From Ministeria vibrans ATCC 50519 (lineage: Eukaryota > Opisthokonta > Filasterea), in the NCBI GenBank assembly GCA_943704425.1, contig CALSCP010002781.1:26226-69316 (forward strand): 43,091 nt of DNA. Reading direction: 5' to 3'. Of the stretch, positions 14,719 through 26,034 are shown in pieces. Position 1 is the first letter of the stretch. Every line of letters starts with the position of its first letter. Below the pieces are notes generated by a model. That model saw only the letters and a program-made list of their open reading frames with translations. It was not told the DNA's origin and made no database searches. The position numbers and the translations under genes were made by a program.

Positions 14719-15765
14719 ATGTCTCGCCTTACTCTCTATGTGAGCGTCCTAGTGCCCGGGCTAGTGGTCTTAATGACGATCATGGTTTCGATTGCCGTCT
14801 CCCAGCTACAGAACACGCGGAATGAACTAGAAATTGCTCAAACTGTTGACTTTCGCCAAAAACTCCGTCACTGGCAAATGACGGTGGGAAGCGAGCGACC
14901 CAAAGACGTGCCGTCGTCCCATGAGTTCAACTCTCAACTCACTAGCTGGCTGGTGAGGCACGGTGCCGTTCTGGACGCAGCCGAGTTGGCTTTCTTCCGA
15001 TACGCTTCCGACACCCTACGCGGCCTGCGTGCGACACGCGACCTCGCGCCGGGCGACCTGATCGCATCTATTCCAATGGAGACAGTGGTATCTGAGGATG
15101 CGCTGATGCTCGATGACGCTTTTCGACCGCTCTTCACCGAGAAGTGGCTGGACCCTAAATACCGTGTTGTTGTTTGGCTTGTCTACGAGGCGCGCAAGGT
15201 GCAGTCGCCCTGGGGTCCCTATATCGATGCGCTCTTTGACTCCTCGTTTCACAGTCTTCCCGTACTCTACTCGGATGAAAGACTTGCCAACGAATCATGG
15301 CGCATCAAGTTCCTCGTCAAACATCAACTAGCGGACGTCCAAGAGGCCTACCAAAACATATTCCCGCGCATCTACGACCAACCATCCTCTTTATTTGATC
15401 CACATCAGCCTGTAACTTTTGATGAGTTCCACTGGGCAGCGTTGGTGGTGGGCACGCGTCATTGGACGGAGCCAATAGCCGACCAGAACGGTCGTGAGAC
15501 CTACTTTCTGCAGGAGACACAGCCTGTCGAGGCACGTCCCGTCGAAAGCACCTTGCTATTGCCCTACTTTGATATGCTCAACTTTGGTGATATGGAGGTG
15601 TTGCTGCATGTTAACACCAAATTGAGGGTGTTTGAGCTGCGAGCGGGAAAACCCATCAAGCGTCACGAAGAATTACTCTTCTTCTACCAACTAATGTGTC
15701 GTGATGTTGCCACAGTCCTGTATGGCATTCATGAAAGCAGTCATTTCCAGGAAAAGTGCGTCTAG
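14719..15765 (+). CDS. SET-domain protein (SETD3/Rubisco-LSMT-like) with N-terminal membrane anchor
   Basis: Single-exon gene, 348 aa. The ATG at 14719 is the first in frame, directly after a T-run. Residues about 6-30 form a hydrophobic segment (LYVSVLVPGLVVLMTIMVSI) that looks like a signal anchor. The SET part begins with LRGLRATRDLAPGDLIASIP, the usual N-SET strand, followed by a long iSET-like helical insert, then LPYFDMLNFGDMEVLLHVN and the C-terminal EELLFFYQ, where the Tyr occupies the catalytic position. In SETD3/4/6-type enzymes the first motif normally reads DMxNH; here the His is Phe, so activity is uncertain. The Rubis-subs-bind domain usual in the family is absent or very short. 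An AATAAA lies at 15896-15901, 131 nt past the stop. Confidence 0.8.
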   Translation: MSRLTLYVSVLVPGLVVLMTIMVSIAVSQLQNTRNELEIAQTVDFRQKLRHWQMTVGSERPKDVPSSHEFNSQLTSWLVRHGAVLDAAELAFFRYASDTLRGLRATRDLAPGDLIASIPMETVVSEDALMLDDAFRPLFTEKWLDPKYRVVVWLVYEARKVQSPWGPYIDALFDSSFHSLPVLYSDERLANESWRIKFLVKHQLADVQEAYQNIFPRIYDQPSSLFDPHQPVTFDEFHWAALVVGTRHWTEPIADQNGRETYFLQETQPVEARPVESTLLLPYFDMLNFGDMEVLLHVNTKLRVFELRAGKPIKRHEELLFFYQLMCRDVATVLYGIHESSHFQEKCV

Positions 15766-16466
15766 AAAATGGGTTCTAGTGTGTGTGTTTTTTTTGGTTG
15801 TTTTTGTTGTGAAACGCTCATGATTACAATTGAACTGTATATTTTGCTTTCATTGCAATAAGAAAGAGTAAAATGATATCATTATCATTATGGTGAATAA
15901 AACAATAAAAAATAATGTAATTATGACGTTCTCATAATATTATTATGCCGTGATGTCTTGTGATTAATCGATGGTAAAATAGTCAATCTATCGCGAGTGC
16001 TGTCTTTGCTCCCTCTCGTCTCTCGTCACTCGTAGTGCTTAGAAAGTGGTTCTGAGCTGTTTGTGTTATAGATTTTTGTTTTATGACCAATGCGATCAGG
16101 CCTCTGAGTGAGTAAGTGACCTCTCTCCTATCTTAGTAAAGTTTTCCACTTCTTATAAAATTAATTATAATGTCTTCTCCTGTTCACAACGCTCTTGCAG
16201 CATCATAAATCAAGACTCACTCTCCGGAGTTAAGCTATGAGTCTATGACCACTTGTGGAACAAAATGAGCGCAAGTTCGACCGAGGTGCTTGGGTCTCGT
16301 GTCTCGGGAGCTGAGTTGTTTTTGATCGGCCTCGGACTTTTTTCAAAAATGTCGTGCCAAACAAAGGAACAATCGCACAACTCACGCACAACTCCATCAC
16401 ATTTTTTCTTGTCTTTCGTACCCAACCCCCGTCGTATAGATCTAGACCATACTTCAACTGCCTATC
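15766..16466. other. Intergenic, no gene seen
   Basis: About 700 nt of AT-rich sequence between two plus-strand genes. It holds the probable 3' end of the SET gene (AATAAA at 15896-15901) and presumably the promoter and leader of the next gene. Open frames of up to 167 codons across 16230-16733 lack any recognisable motif and overlap the real first exon of the next gene antisense. I see no RNA gene. Confidence 0.7.
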
Positions 16467-17473
16467 ATGACAACCACCTGTTCGCCTTTTGTTCTCGCCC
16501 GTCACGTCCCCGCCGCCAACGGAATGGGCGCCGAAGCTGAAAAGCTCGAAAACGATCTTGTCGCAATTGGATTCACCATCGCCGGCAAGTACGAGTACAG
16601 TGACACGGCCGTCATTATCATTGCCACAAACGACCATCTCAAGGAAGTCGCGGCAAAGAGCACCCTTGGCGCATTTGGCGCTGTGGTTCGATTTTCCGTG
16701 TGTGTTGTTGACGCGCACATTCAAGTACGACAAAACTGCCCTTCGATATTCCCCGCATCCTTCTCACGCCCACGGTCGTATATTAATATGTTTTGATTCC
16801 CTTACGTTATTCGTACAGGTCACGTACACAAATCCGATGTGGACGGCAGGAATCTGCCGATTGAGCGGGTCACTGGAGCCGGTGGCCACCACCCTCAAAG
16901 AGGCACTGGGTCACATTCAAGAGTTTGGTACCAAAAAGCCCCTTAGTTGCGAGGCGCTCCGAAAGTATAACTTTGCAGTAAGTGAAAGCGAGAGTATAAT
17001 AACTCATATCTTTTGTGGTTCTTATGCTCCCCAATATAATTGTTTTGTTTATTAATTAATTGTCTCAGGTGGGCATGCCTAAATTCACCAACCAAAACAC
17101 GTTGTGCGAGCACGAGTCGTATGAGGCAGCCTGTGTGGCGGCTGAGACTGGTCTGCGTGCGGGCAAGGGGCACACACGCTTTGTGTACCGTGTTGATGTA
17201 CCCGGCAAGGAGGAGACAGTCTTTGGCGCAGCGGTGCTCGAGGGTGCGGGGGCCGACGCGCTCGTGATCGACCGATGTGACACGGGCGCATTCAAGAGTG
17301 TCGCTCATTTGCCATACGAACTGGTCGTCTCCGGCAAAAAGGCTCTTTCGCTCGACGCCAAGTTTCGCATTGCACAAAGTTTTCCCGACACCTCCATGGG
17401 TAATTTTATGAAGATTTCAAACTGTCCGTCGGCCATCACGAGCGCCCTCAAGGCTGCTGCCAAGAACACTTAG
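16467..17473 (+). CDS. Uncharacterised conserved protein resembling a bacterial family
   Basis: Function unknown. Three exons: 16467-16724, 16819-16977 and 17069-17473; 822 nt, 273 aa, no signal peptide. Two halves are visible. The first (residues about 20-130) has alternating strand/helix with GKYEYSDTAVIIIATNDHLK, LGAFGAVVRFSV and VTYTNPMWTAGICR. The second has VGMPKFTNQNTLCEHESYE, an AGKGHTRFVYRVDVPGKEET segment, and a C-terminus with LPYELVVSGKKALSLDAKFR and FPDTSMGNFMKI. From general knowledge these phrases recall a family of about 270 residues mostly found in bacteria. The gene has two ordinary introns, so any transfer would be old. Confidence 0.78.
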
Positions 17474-17691
17474 AGCCACATTGAGTGCCACGCCACTACA
17501 ATGACCATTCGAGTACTCTTTTTGTTTTTGTTTTGTGTTCTTCAATAATAAGACGGTCTTTATTATGAATAATGAGTTCTTATTGTTTTTCTGCTTCTTC
17601 TTCTTATTATTATTATTATTATTAATTTTATTAGTAAGAAGAAAGAAAGACGTAGTTCTGTAACATATATCATTGGGTTCTTTCAATGCGC

Positions 17692-19255
17692 TCAACCAAC
17701 AAATCCGTCAAGGTAGTCAAAGGACGAGTGGAGGTGCTGTCGCGCAACGGCCAGCGGACTATCCTGGGTCACGTTGGACGAAACGGGAATGCGGACGGTG
17801 GCCGACTGAAGAGAAGTGGAGGTGACACGCACCACAATGTCATCAAGAACACCTTCACCATTGCAGCTCGCCAGCACCTGTGTTCGCCTGGACGCGTCCA
17901 CATCAACTTGTTGGGCGGCAACCATGCGACCGTCGCTGGTACAGTCTACGTTGACCATGACTACAATGCGTGCGAGACCACCGTACACCTGAGTGGTGGT
18001 TGCGTGCAACATTGTGTGCGACGAAGGATTGCCATTGCCGATGCCAGCCAGACGTCCAGGTCCCGACACAACGGAAAAGGTCACTTGGGCATTCGAACCG
18101 GACACGAGCACGCCATGCGAGTCCACAACGGACACGCGCACCAACGCCGCGTCCATGCCATCCAACACAAGACGCTCGCCTGTCAAGGTCGCCTTGCTGG
18201 GCACATCAAGTGTAAGCGTGAGTGACGTCGCCACTCCGGAGGGCGCCAGCACTTCGTGTCGCGCCATCACTGTCTTCTTGTCCTCCGCAAGTGCCACCAG
18301 TGTCGCATTGTGCACGGCGACTACAGGTGGAGTCGAGCGCCAGCCACCAACCCAACCAGGAGCGCTCTTGGTGCACGCATGCTCCGCCTCGTAGCCAATC
18401 CAGCAGCCGGTACCGCCCTCCATGTACTGCCACACACTGCACAGGGATGTCTCGTCATCGCAGCACGCCTGCTTGCACTCACTCGCCGACTTGGCATGCT
18501 TCGCCGCCTCCAATCCTTTGCACTGCACATCGTTGAGCGGCTCTGTGAACATACAGGGCACCGTGGGCACTGTTTCGTTGACCGAAACAGTCCACACAGT
18601 CGAGTCACCGCGCGGCACACGCATCACCTCCTGTGCCACTCCATCAACGTACAACTGCGCAAAAGGAGTCGACACGAGCCCCTCAATGTCCACCGTGTGC
18701 TTCCCCGACACCACCAGCTGATCTAACAGCGGCACTACGCGAGCGACATGCGTCTCAGGCACCGGTGGGCGTCCTGCATCCCCTGAGTCCACCAGTGCAA
18801 GCCAGTTCACTCGGTACCAATAAGCATGTGCCTTTGGAAATCCCGTCAAATCGAACTGTCCAAAGTTGCACGACACATCGGGCCACGGGTTAGGCTCGCC
18901 ATAGTAGTCACTCAAAGTCCACACACCAAGAGAGCCACTCGAGAAGGGCAACAGGCCAGGCGAGTTCTACACAATGTGGCAGTATACAATTAGAAGAAGA
19001 AGCTACAATTGATAATAATAATGAAATAAAATATAATATTTTATTTCATTATTATTGTATTATTTTTATATAAATTTCTGACCTGCTGTTCCATACAGGA
19101 AGAGATTGAACGGGCATTAAGTCGCTGTGAATTGCAGGAGCAGCACTCGGAGAGCACAGTTGGATACGACGGCTGTTGCTCATGAAATGTCACAATGGTC
19201 TAACAATCAAGACAGAAATCAACGATAAAGTCAATAATAATAATAATAATTATTG

Positions 19256-19313
<58 letters not shown>

Positions 19314-20900
19314 TAATAATAATAATAATAATAAGAGTAAGAGTAATAGAAATAATAATAGTAGTAATAGTAATACTAAATTACTAATAATGATGCAATT
19401 GATGATAAGAAAAGAAATAGAAGAACTGATGCAACGTGAATTGTTTCCTTACATTGTTCTTGACGTGTGAGAAGCCGGCCACGTCAATTGCAGGGGTGCT
19501 CAGAACTGGTCCACTGTTCCCATTACCCGTTGTGACACGTGTTTGATCTGCCATGGAAGCACGAAGGCGCATTAAAATAATATGACACACTTTGTGCATG
19601 TGTACCGACAGAATAGACTGCGTTGTGAAAGTAATAGCCCGTCACATTGTTAATCTGATGGCATTCAAACTCATTGCAATAGGACCACATAATAATTGCT
19701 ACACACACACACACACACACAACCAATCATCCAAAATGAAAGCCATGAGTTTGCTAGTGTCCTTTTGTGTGCGTATCTGACTCACCAGGATAGTTTCGGT
19801 GTTCCTTGACCATGTCGTGCATGTCGGGTGCGTAGGGACGGCCGTAGTTGCGGTTCTCATCCCACACGACCACCCCTGTCGCCGACAGCAGCGCGTACAG
19901 GTGACGCACGTACGGGTTGTGCGACATCCGCCATGCGTTGTTGCCCAGCGCTCGTCCACTCTATAATAATGATTTATTATGAAATTGTGTGAGAGTGTGT
20001 CATTTGTTCATTTTTTTTTGCGTTCTGGTACTTGGACGTGAAAGAGATTGACGCGTTCGGGAACAGCAACGCCAACACCGGCAAAGGAATGGTGGTGGGA
20101 GAAGCCTTTGAGGTTGACAGACTCACCGTTGACAAAGAGTCCTTTGTCGGGAGTGAAACGGATGTCACGGAAGCCTGCGGTGGTCTCGAGCGAGTCAAAC
20201 GAGGTGTTGGAGGCACACGCGACCACATGAGCGGTGACGGTGTAGAGTGCGGGTGACTTCAGCGACCATAGCGTGAGTTTGACGGAGGAAGTGAGGTCAA
20301 GTGAGATGACTTGCGGCGCTGATTGACGTGCAATGGGATTAGAGCGTGTCTGTGCCAGCTGCGTCTTCTTGAATTCGTCCCAGAGGGTCACTTCGGCACA
20401 GATTGCGACAGAGCCCAACAGAATCTGTTCAATTTCAACTGAAGCGTGCACCTGTGAGCCATTGTTACGCAGCACAGGCTCCACAAAGAGTCCATTGAAG
20501 ACTATGTGAGCAGTGGCGTTTTGGCGAATCAAGTGTACAGGGCGGTACAGGCCGCCGCCTTCGTACCAGTGCCCGCTGCCGTACGTAGCGTCCACGCGGA
20601 TCGCAAGCACATTGGATTCCTCTGACAGACAAGAAAAACGTTCGAATATGGATAACATAATAATAATTATTATTACCGCCGCCATAGGCAAGGGTCGTCA
20701 GGTTGTCGAGGCGCAACGTAAATCCGGTGTACTCGGATCGATGAAAGCCCAAGTAGACGCCATTAAGCCAAAACTGCGCGAAATGGAAAATGCCCTCAAA
20801 CTCAATGGCAATGATCGAGCCTGACCAGTCGTGGGGCACACGGAAGTGTTTACGGTACCACGACACATTTCGCAGTAGATACCCATGCTTTTGATTGGCG
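17692..20900 (-). CDS. GH2 beta-galactosidase, exons 4-10 (C-terminal three-quarters)
   Basis: Secreted or lysosomal glycoside hydrolase family 2 enzyme. These exons are 20900-20677, 20621-20032, 19960-19786, 19698-19606, 19547-19453, 19199-19083 and 18966-17692. They encode the sugar-binding jelly roll (SWYRKHFRVPHDW, FEGIFHFAQFWLNG), the Ig-like domain, and the TIM barrel with GFRDIRFTPDKGLFVNGE, NNAWRMSHNPYVRHLYALL and VVVWDENRNYG. The acid/base Glu is in MWSYCNE (about residue 498 of the joined protein) and the likely nucleophile is in TVLSECC (about 569). The last exon (425 aa) adds Ig-like modules and a Cys-rich insert (SECKQACCDDETSLCSVWQ) resembling an apple/PAN module. Joined to exons 1-3 at 31371-32289 the gene totals 3045 nt (1014 aa) with every splice phase matching. 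Confidence 0.93.
19233..19333. repeat. (AAT)n trinucleotide array
   Basis: Long AATAATAAT run in the beta-galactosidase intron between the exons at 19453-19547 and 19083-19199. Shorter TAA/ATT runs occur in several introns and intergenic spaces, for example 19015-19075, 25225-25350 and 26000-26100. Confidence 0.92.
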
Positions 20901-20956
20901 CTACAAAAAGCAAAACAATAAAATAAGGAAAACAAAGCGAGGGGCGAGTAAGAGAT

Positions 20957-21058
<102 letters not shown>

Positions 21059-21160
21059 CGCGTTAGCGAACAAGAGAGAGAGAGCGGGCGAACAAGAGCA
21101 GGAGAGCGAACAAGAGCGAGAACAAGAGAGAAAGAGAGACCTCTGAATTATCCTGCATAG

Positions 21161-21434
21161 GGCCAATGGCCTGGTTGGACGCCCAGTGAGTACATGCCCA
21201 ACTCATCGGGCTGCATCCACGCACACCCAGCTGATATTGAAAAGGTTTGCGCACACTCTACGTTTGAGAAGATTCAAACATGCTATCGTTGCGGTCTCTC
21301 TCTCATTATGTGTGCAGGTTTGGCATCTTCTTGTGTCCATGGGCGTCAAGGTACACCCTAACTCGAATGGTCAGCAGCCGTACCCATACAAGCCGCAAGG
21401 ATTGCTCTCTGTCACGCAGATTGTCGAAAATTGA
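21161..21434 (+). CDS. L,D-transpeptidase-like (YkuD) protein, C-terminal fragment
   Basis: Two exons (21161-21244 and 21318-21434) encode the last 66 residues of a protein whose 5' exons are missing: to the left are a (GA)n tract and exons of another gene. A good acceptor (CTGCATAG) opens the first exon. The product contains PSEYMPNSSGCIHAHPADIE, followed by VWHLLVSMGVKVHPN. SxGC[IV][HR], then an Asp and a GxxV strand, is the catalytic-Cys signature of the YkuD L,D-transpeptidase fold, with Cys as the expected nucleophile. In bacteria these enzymes cross-link peptidoglycan; the substrate in a eukaryote is unknown. The C-terminal tail is rich in Tyr-Pro (QPYPYKPQG). The family call is motif-based and rests on a fragment. 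Confidence 0.6.
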
Positions 21435-21551
21435 ACATGATTCATTCTGTCACTTCTGTGAATTTTCATTTTTTTTGGAGCTCTGTCTTCACTCTTCAGT
21501 CATCACATCTTTTACATATCTCGAGCTCTTGCTCGACGGGGCATGTAAATA

Positions 21552-22143
21552 ATGGGATGCGGTGCGTCACGCTCTATGACGGTCGACGTTGTCGATGCTG
21601 TTGATCACGATCATGCGCCTGTGAATGAGGATATCGCATCTTCTTCGCCGTTGCCCCGCGCAACCACAACGGATCGCTCCCAAGAGGATCCTGAGCAAGC
21701 AACAATCACACGGAGAAGTGCCTCAGAGAGCGAACGACAGGCACTGCAGCAAACTGTTTCGCGGCTGTATTTGGAGCTGGAGGAGGCTCGAAAGGAAAAT
21801 CGAAATCTGCGAGGTGCAATACTTCTCTCTCTTTCTCTCTCTTTTCTTTTTCTCCAATCATCTTCATTCAATCTCCCTTCTCTTACTCTCTCGTCTTTTA
21901 GATCGCATTCTTGAACTGCAGGATCTGATATTAAGTGAGCACCGACCGGCTCAGAGTGCGCAGGAGAGCAACGACGCCGCCGAGATGCACTCGCTTGTTG
22001 AGAATCTGACGCTGGCGCAAGCCAGTATGCGGGAGCTAACTAGAGCATTGCGATTGCGACAGCAACGACTTTCATTGAGCCCCCCACTCGACCGACGTCC
22101 GCCCTCCATCATCGATTCTTCCTCCTCCAGTGACGCAGATTGA
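21552..22143 (+). CDS. Small lipid-anchored coiled-coil protein (MGCG N-terminus), unknown function
   Basis: Two exons, 21552-21813 and 21902-22143; 504 nt, 167 aa. It begins MGCGASRS: Gly2 with Cys3 and Ser6 is a typical N-myristoylation plus palmitoylation signal, implying membrane attachment. Residues about 10-55 are acidic and Ser/Thr-rich. Residues about 57-140 form a heptad-type coiled coil (ERQALQQTVSRLYLELEEAR, then DRILELQDLIL, then LVENLTLAQASMRELTRALR). The C-terminus is Pro/Ser/Asp-rich. I do not recognise a family; short coiled-coil adaptors of this kind are common. The start lies 117 nt after the YkuD stop. Confidence 0.75.
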
Positions 22144-22266
22144 TCTTCCAAACTCGCACAAACAAAAACAAAATCACCTCAAGTCAATGATCTTCTTCAT
22201 GTGTGGCCACACGACAGCTGCGGAGCGAACCGACCTCGAGAGGGAAATGTATTCATTCTGTTTATT

Positions 22267-23427
22267 TTACTTCTTGGCAAATGCAACATGGAGCACATCG
22301 GTGGGCGACAGACGGAATCCTTGCAGCGCATCCTTGGCCACGGTGCTCATCAATTCACTCTCAAACTCAACAAACGCAATGTCGGGTCGTCCAGGAATCA
22401 TGCGAACCTCTACGAAGCCTGAAAACCTATTGAAATAAAAAAGAAAGAAAAAAAGAAAGAAAAAAAAAACACACACACAAACACACAAGAACAACAACAA
22501 TAAAAATTAGAGACATTTTGTTGTGTTTGCTTTGATGCTTGAGCACATACTGTTGGAAAAGACCGGTAAGTCGATCGGCAGTGGTGTCTGCGGGGAGTGA
22601 GGTGAGGAAGAGAATCTGGTTGGGGGGTTCTTCGCCGGCGGCAGCAGTGCGTCGTGCAGCAGCGCCGCGCGCGTCCGCTCGCTTAGCGGCTGGCCCTCCG
22701 GCTGCGCCTGCGCCTGCGCCTGTCCCAGCGCTCCCTCCAAACTGTGTGTTTCCATCGTCTCCCTCGGCCTTGCGCTTCTTGGACGCGCGCTCCTTGTAGG
22801 TGCCGTCGAGCTTGGCAATTGCATCGCTTTTCGCCTTGGCAAACGACACTTTCTAAGATACCGAAAGGCGAAAGAACGGTGAAAAAGACATCTCATGCTT
22901 GTCGGCTGACGGCACGCGCTCTGACAATAGAGGTGCCAAAGGTGCTTCTCCACACCAGGTCGACACAGACACAAATGGGGAGTCAAGACGACGTTTGTCT
23001 TTCGATTTCACTCTCTCTCTCTCTCCTCAAACTCTCTCTCTCACACACACACTCCACTCTAGCATAGACAACGCCGCGATAAGCACATCACAAACCCACG
23101 CGTATTACACACATACACCAGGTGCGCTACGGAAGCAGGGCCAAGAGGGAACGGCAAGAGAGACGAGACCAAATTTTTTCGTACCATGGGCTTCTCCATA
23201 AAACTAAATCCTTGCATAGCGCGCAGCGCCGTGGCTGCCGCTGCAATGTCTTGGAACACCACAAAGGCCTGGCCGCGTTTCTTGAGTGTTTTCTTGGCGC
23301 ACACATCGACAATGGGCCCGAACTGGCCGAACAGGGTGTACAGACCCTTTTTGAGCTCGTCCAGCTTGGTCTTTTCGTTGAGGTTGTTAATATACAATGT
23401 GTGGTTTGGGGGGAGGTCTGCCGCCAT
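22267..23427 (-). CDS. SNRPA: U1A/U2B'' small nuclear ribonucleoprotein (SNF family)
   Basis: Spliceosomal protein that binds a stem-loop of U1 and/or U2 snRNA in the nucleus. Three exons: 23427-23185, 22852-22551 and 22426-22267; 705 nt, 234 aa, typical for the family. RRM1 (residues about 8-82) begins [20 protein letters not shown] and contains [10 protein letters not shown] as RNP1, then [15 protein letters not shown]. An Ala/Gly-rich, basic linker includes [14 protein letters not shown]2 (about 155-234) has [42 protein letters not shown] and the terminal VAFAKK, as in U1A. With a single copy visible I cannot say whether it serves U1, U2 or both, as the single SNF protein of insects does. 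Confidence 0.95.
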
Positions 23428-24123
23428 GATGGGAAGCACGATTGAAAGAGAAAAAAAAATAAGAAAAGAAAATAGTCAAGACTCAAGATAACAAACAATT
23501 CAGAGTCAAGTCTGTCAAGAGTGAACTGTGAATTCACTGGGAACACACGATGAATACAAAAGATCAAAACACGAATTAGGTCACGTTCAAAAATCATAAG
23601 TGAAAGTAATAAGAAATTAGTCAGAGTGCAAGATTGATGGACGATGGACGACAAGACGTCGCAGACGGACGAGTAAACACTCAATTAAGTATTAATACTG
23701 CATATTCGCATACTTTACCACCATAACTTTCAAAAGTGTATTTTGGTGCCTTACTGGGTGAGACGGTGATCATGATTCATGATTTAATCACTCACTCGTG
23801 AATGACATGAACAGTCGATGTCATGACAGAGAGTCACAAGTGAATGCAGAGCGGTCTTTGATATTTTGACAATAAAATTAAAACAGTCATATCGATCAAG
23901 GTTAAGTAGTCACCAAGAAAAAATAAAGACGACCGGTTTCAATAGATACGAGTGGCTGAGGCACGTTTAATTGAGGATGCTTACCTTTTCTTCGATCGTG
24001 AACCGATTTCGTTGATAATAATTCATAATAATTAATTAATAATAATAATAATAATATTCACTTTTATATTCTCACACCCACCAATCTATTTTACTCCCTA
24101 CTACCGTACCTTATCAATATATC
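23428..24123. other. Intergenic between divergent U1A and DMC1, no gene seen
   Basis: About 700 nt, AT-rich, serving as promoter region for both genes. Short near-palindromic stretches occur around 23770-23830 (ATCATGATTCATGATT, TCATGACAG). At 23951-24000, GAGTGGCTGAGGCACG followed by TCTTCGATCGTGA vaguely recalls tRNA A- and B-box spacing, but there is no acceptor stem. Confidence 0.6.
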
Positions 24124-25996
24124 ATGACCGAAATGGAAGAAATTCACACCGAAGAGCAGCAGGAGATGGGCGAGGAGGTATCAGAAAAACACACCTATTC
24201 GTTCGTCGCGTTTTCGTCCGGTTTCACCTTCTTTTGCGTTTCGCCGATGCCTTGACTGCATTAAATGGTTATGTATATCGTTATACCTGACGTTCGGCTC
24301 ATATTGGTCGGCGCTTTTTCCTGGGAACGTGTTCACGCGTATAAAATGTTGAGAAAACCCTCGCGACGTGCAAAACGAACGCCACATCGTCTCGCCCTGA
24401 CTCAAAAACACCGTGCCTTTCTCATCACCACCACTAAATACGTTTTGTACACAATAATCTTCTGTCGCTGTGCCCATCTGGCATGGATTTTACGAGAAAT
24501 ACTCAGTGCCACTTTCGTTTCGTTTTCGCTTTTATCCTGTCGCGCGTCGACGCAGGAAAAAAACAATTGCCAATCATTAAGTTTATTAGCCATTTTCATG
24601 ATCATGACTGTGCGTAACCATTACCATTGGTACAAGAAGTACATTGGGAGCGAGAGAGAGAGAGAGAAGCGGACGGCTAGCAGCGCCATGTTAAAACAAA
24701 AGAAGAACAACAGCTGTTTTCGCGCAAAAAATCTCAAACAATAGTAATTATTAATTCTCGCTTCCCTCTTTATTTATTTTCTCTAGTCTGTCAACTTTAT
24801 CAACGTTGAGGAGCTTCAAAAGCATGGAATCAATGTTGCAGACATTAGTAAACTTCGCTCGGCTGGAATCAGCACAGTCTTGGTCTGACGAGAAACAAAA
24901 AATTTAACATAAAAGATCAGACATCAACTGAATAACAAAATAACTGCTTTCTCATTAAAAGGGTGTTTTGATGGCTACAAAGAAGCAAATGACAGCAATC
25001 AAGGGCATCTCCGAAGCGAAGATGGAGAAAATGAAGGAGGCAGCGGCGAAGATGACCGACTCGACGTTCATGTCAGCGCACGAGTACTTCCAGCAACGCC
25101 AAAACATCCACTACATCACGACTGGCTGCAAAGAATTTGACACGCTTTTGGGAGGAAAAGGCATCGAGAGCATGGCAATCACAGAGATTTACGGCGAGTT
25201 CCGGTACGAATTAATTATACTATTATCATTACTATTGTTATAATAATTATTATTATTATTATAATAATTATAATAGTAAAAATTGTAATCAACTTCAATC
25301 ATGAATATTATTAATAATAATTATATCAATCAATCATAATAATTTATATGTATGCCTCCCATTAATTTACATTTACATTAATGTTTTTATTTTTAATGGC
25401 GATCACGTTGGACGCTGATTAATTATGTTTGTTTTAATATTTTGTAGTACTGGAAAAAGCCAAATTTGCCACACACTCGCGGTGACAGCGCAGCTTCCCG
25501 AGTCCGAAGGAGGCGCCAGTGGTCGAGTTGCCTACATTGACACAGAGGGCACGTTTCGTCCCGAACGTCTCGCTGCCATTGCCGAACGATTCGGCGTTGA
25601 TCCCGAGGCGGTGATGCAAAACGTTATGTTTGCGCGCGCGCTCAACAGCGAGCACCAAATGGAGCTCATCAACCAGTGTGCCGCCAAGTTTGCCGAGGAC
25701 GGCAGCTACCGCCTACTCATCATCGACTCTATCATGGCCATGTTCCGCGTTGACTTTTCGGGTCGTGGCGAGCTGTCGGAACGACAACAGAAGCTCGCGC
25801 AAATGATGAGCAAACTCACCAAGCTGTCCCTCGAGCTCGATGTCGCCGTCGTCGTCACCAACCAGGTCACTGCCGACCCCGGTGCTACTCTCTCCTTTGT
25901 TGCCAACATGATGAAACCTATTGGCGGCAACATAATGGCACACATGTCGACCATTCGGTAAAAGCGATTGACACTCATACACACAACTAAAATCAA

Positions 25997-26034
<38 letters not shown>

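Noticed and set aside
16195-16260. 5S rRNA-like phrase GGAGTTAAGC
   Set aside because: Only about ten bases match; no flanking helices of a 5S rRNA can be found.
16230-16733. 167-codon minus-strand open frame upstream of and across the 16467 gene
   Set aside because: It overlaps the first exon of the supported plus-strand gene and has no recognisable motif.
17993-18726. Plus-strand open frames of up to 156 codons antisense to the beta-galactosidase last exon
   Set aside because: Shadow frames in GC-rich coding sequence; the minus-strand frame carries the conserved modules.
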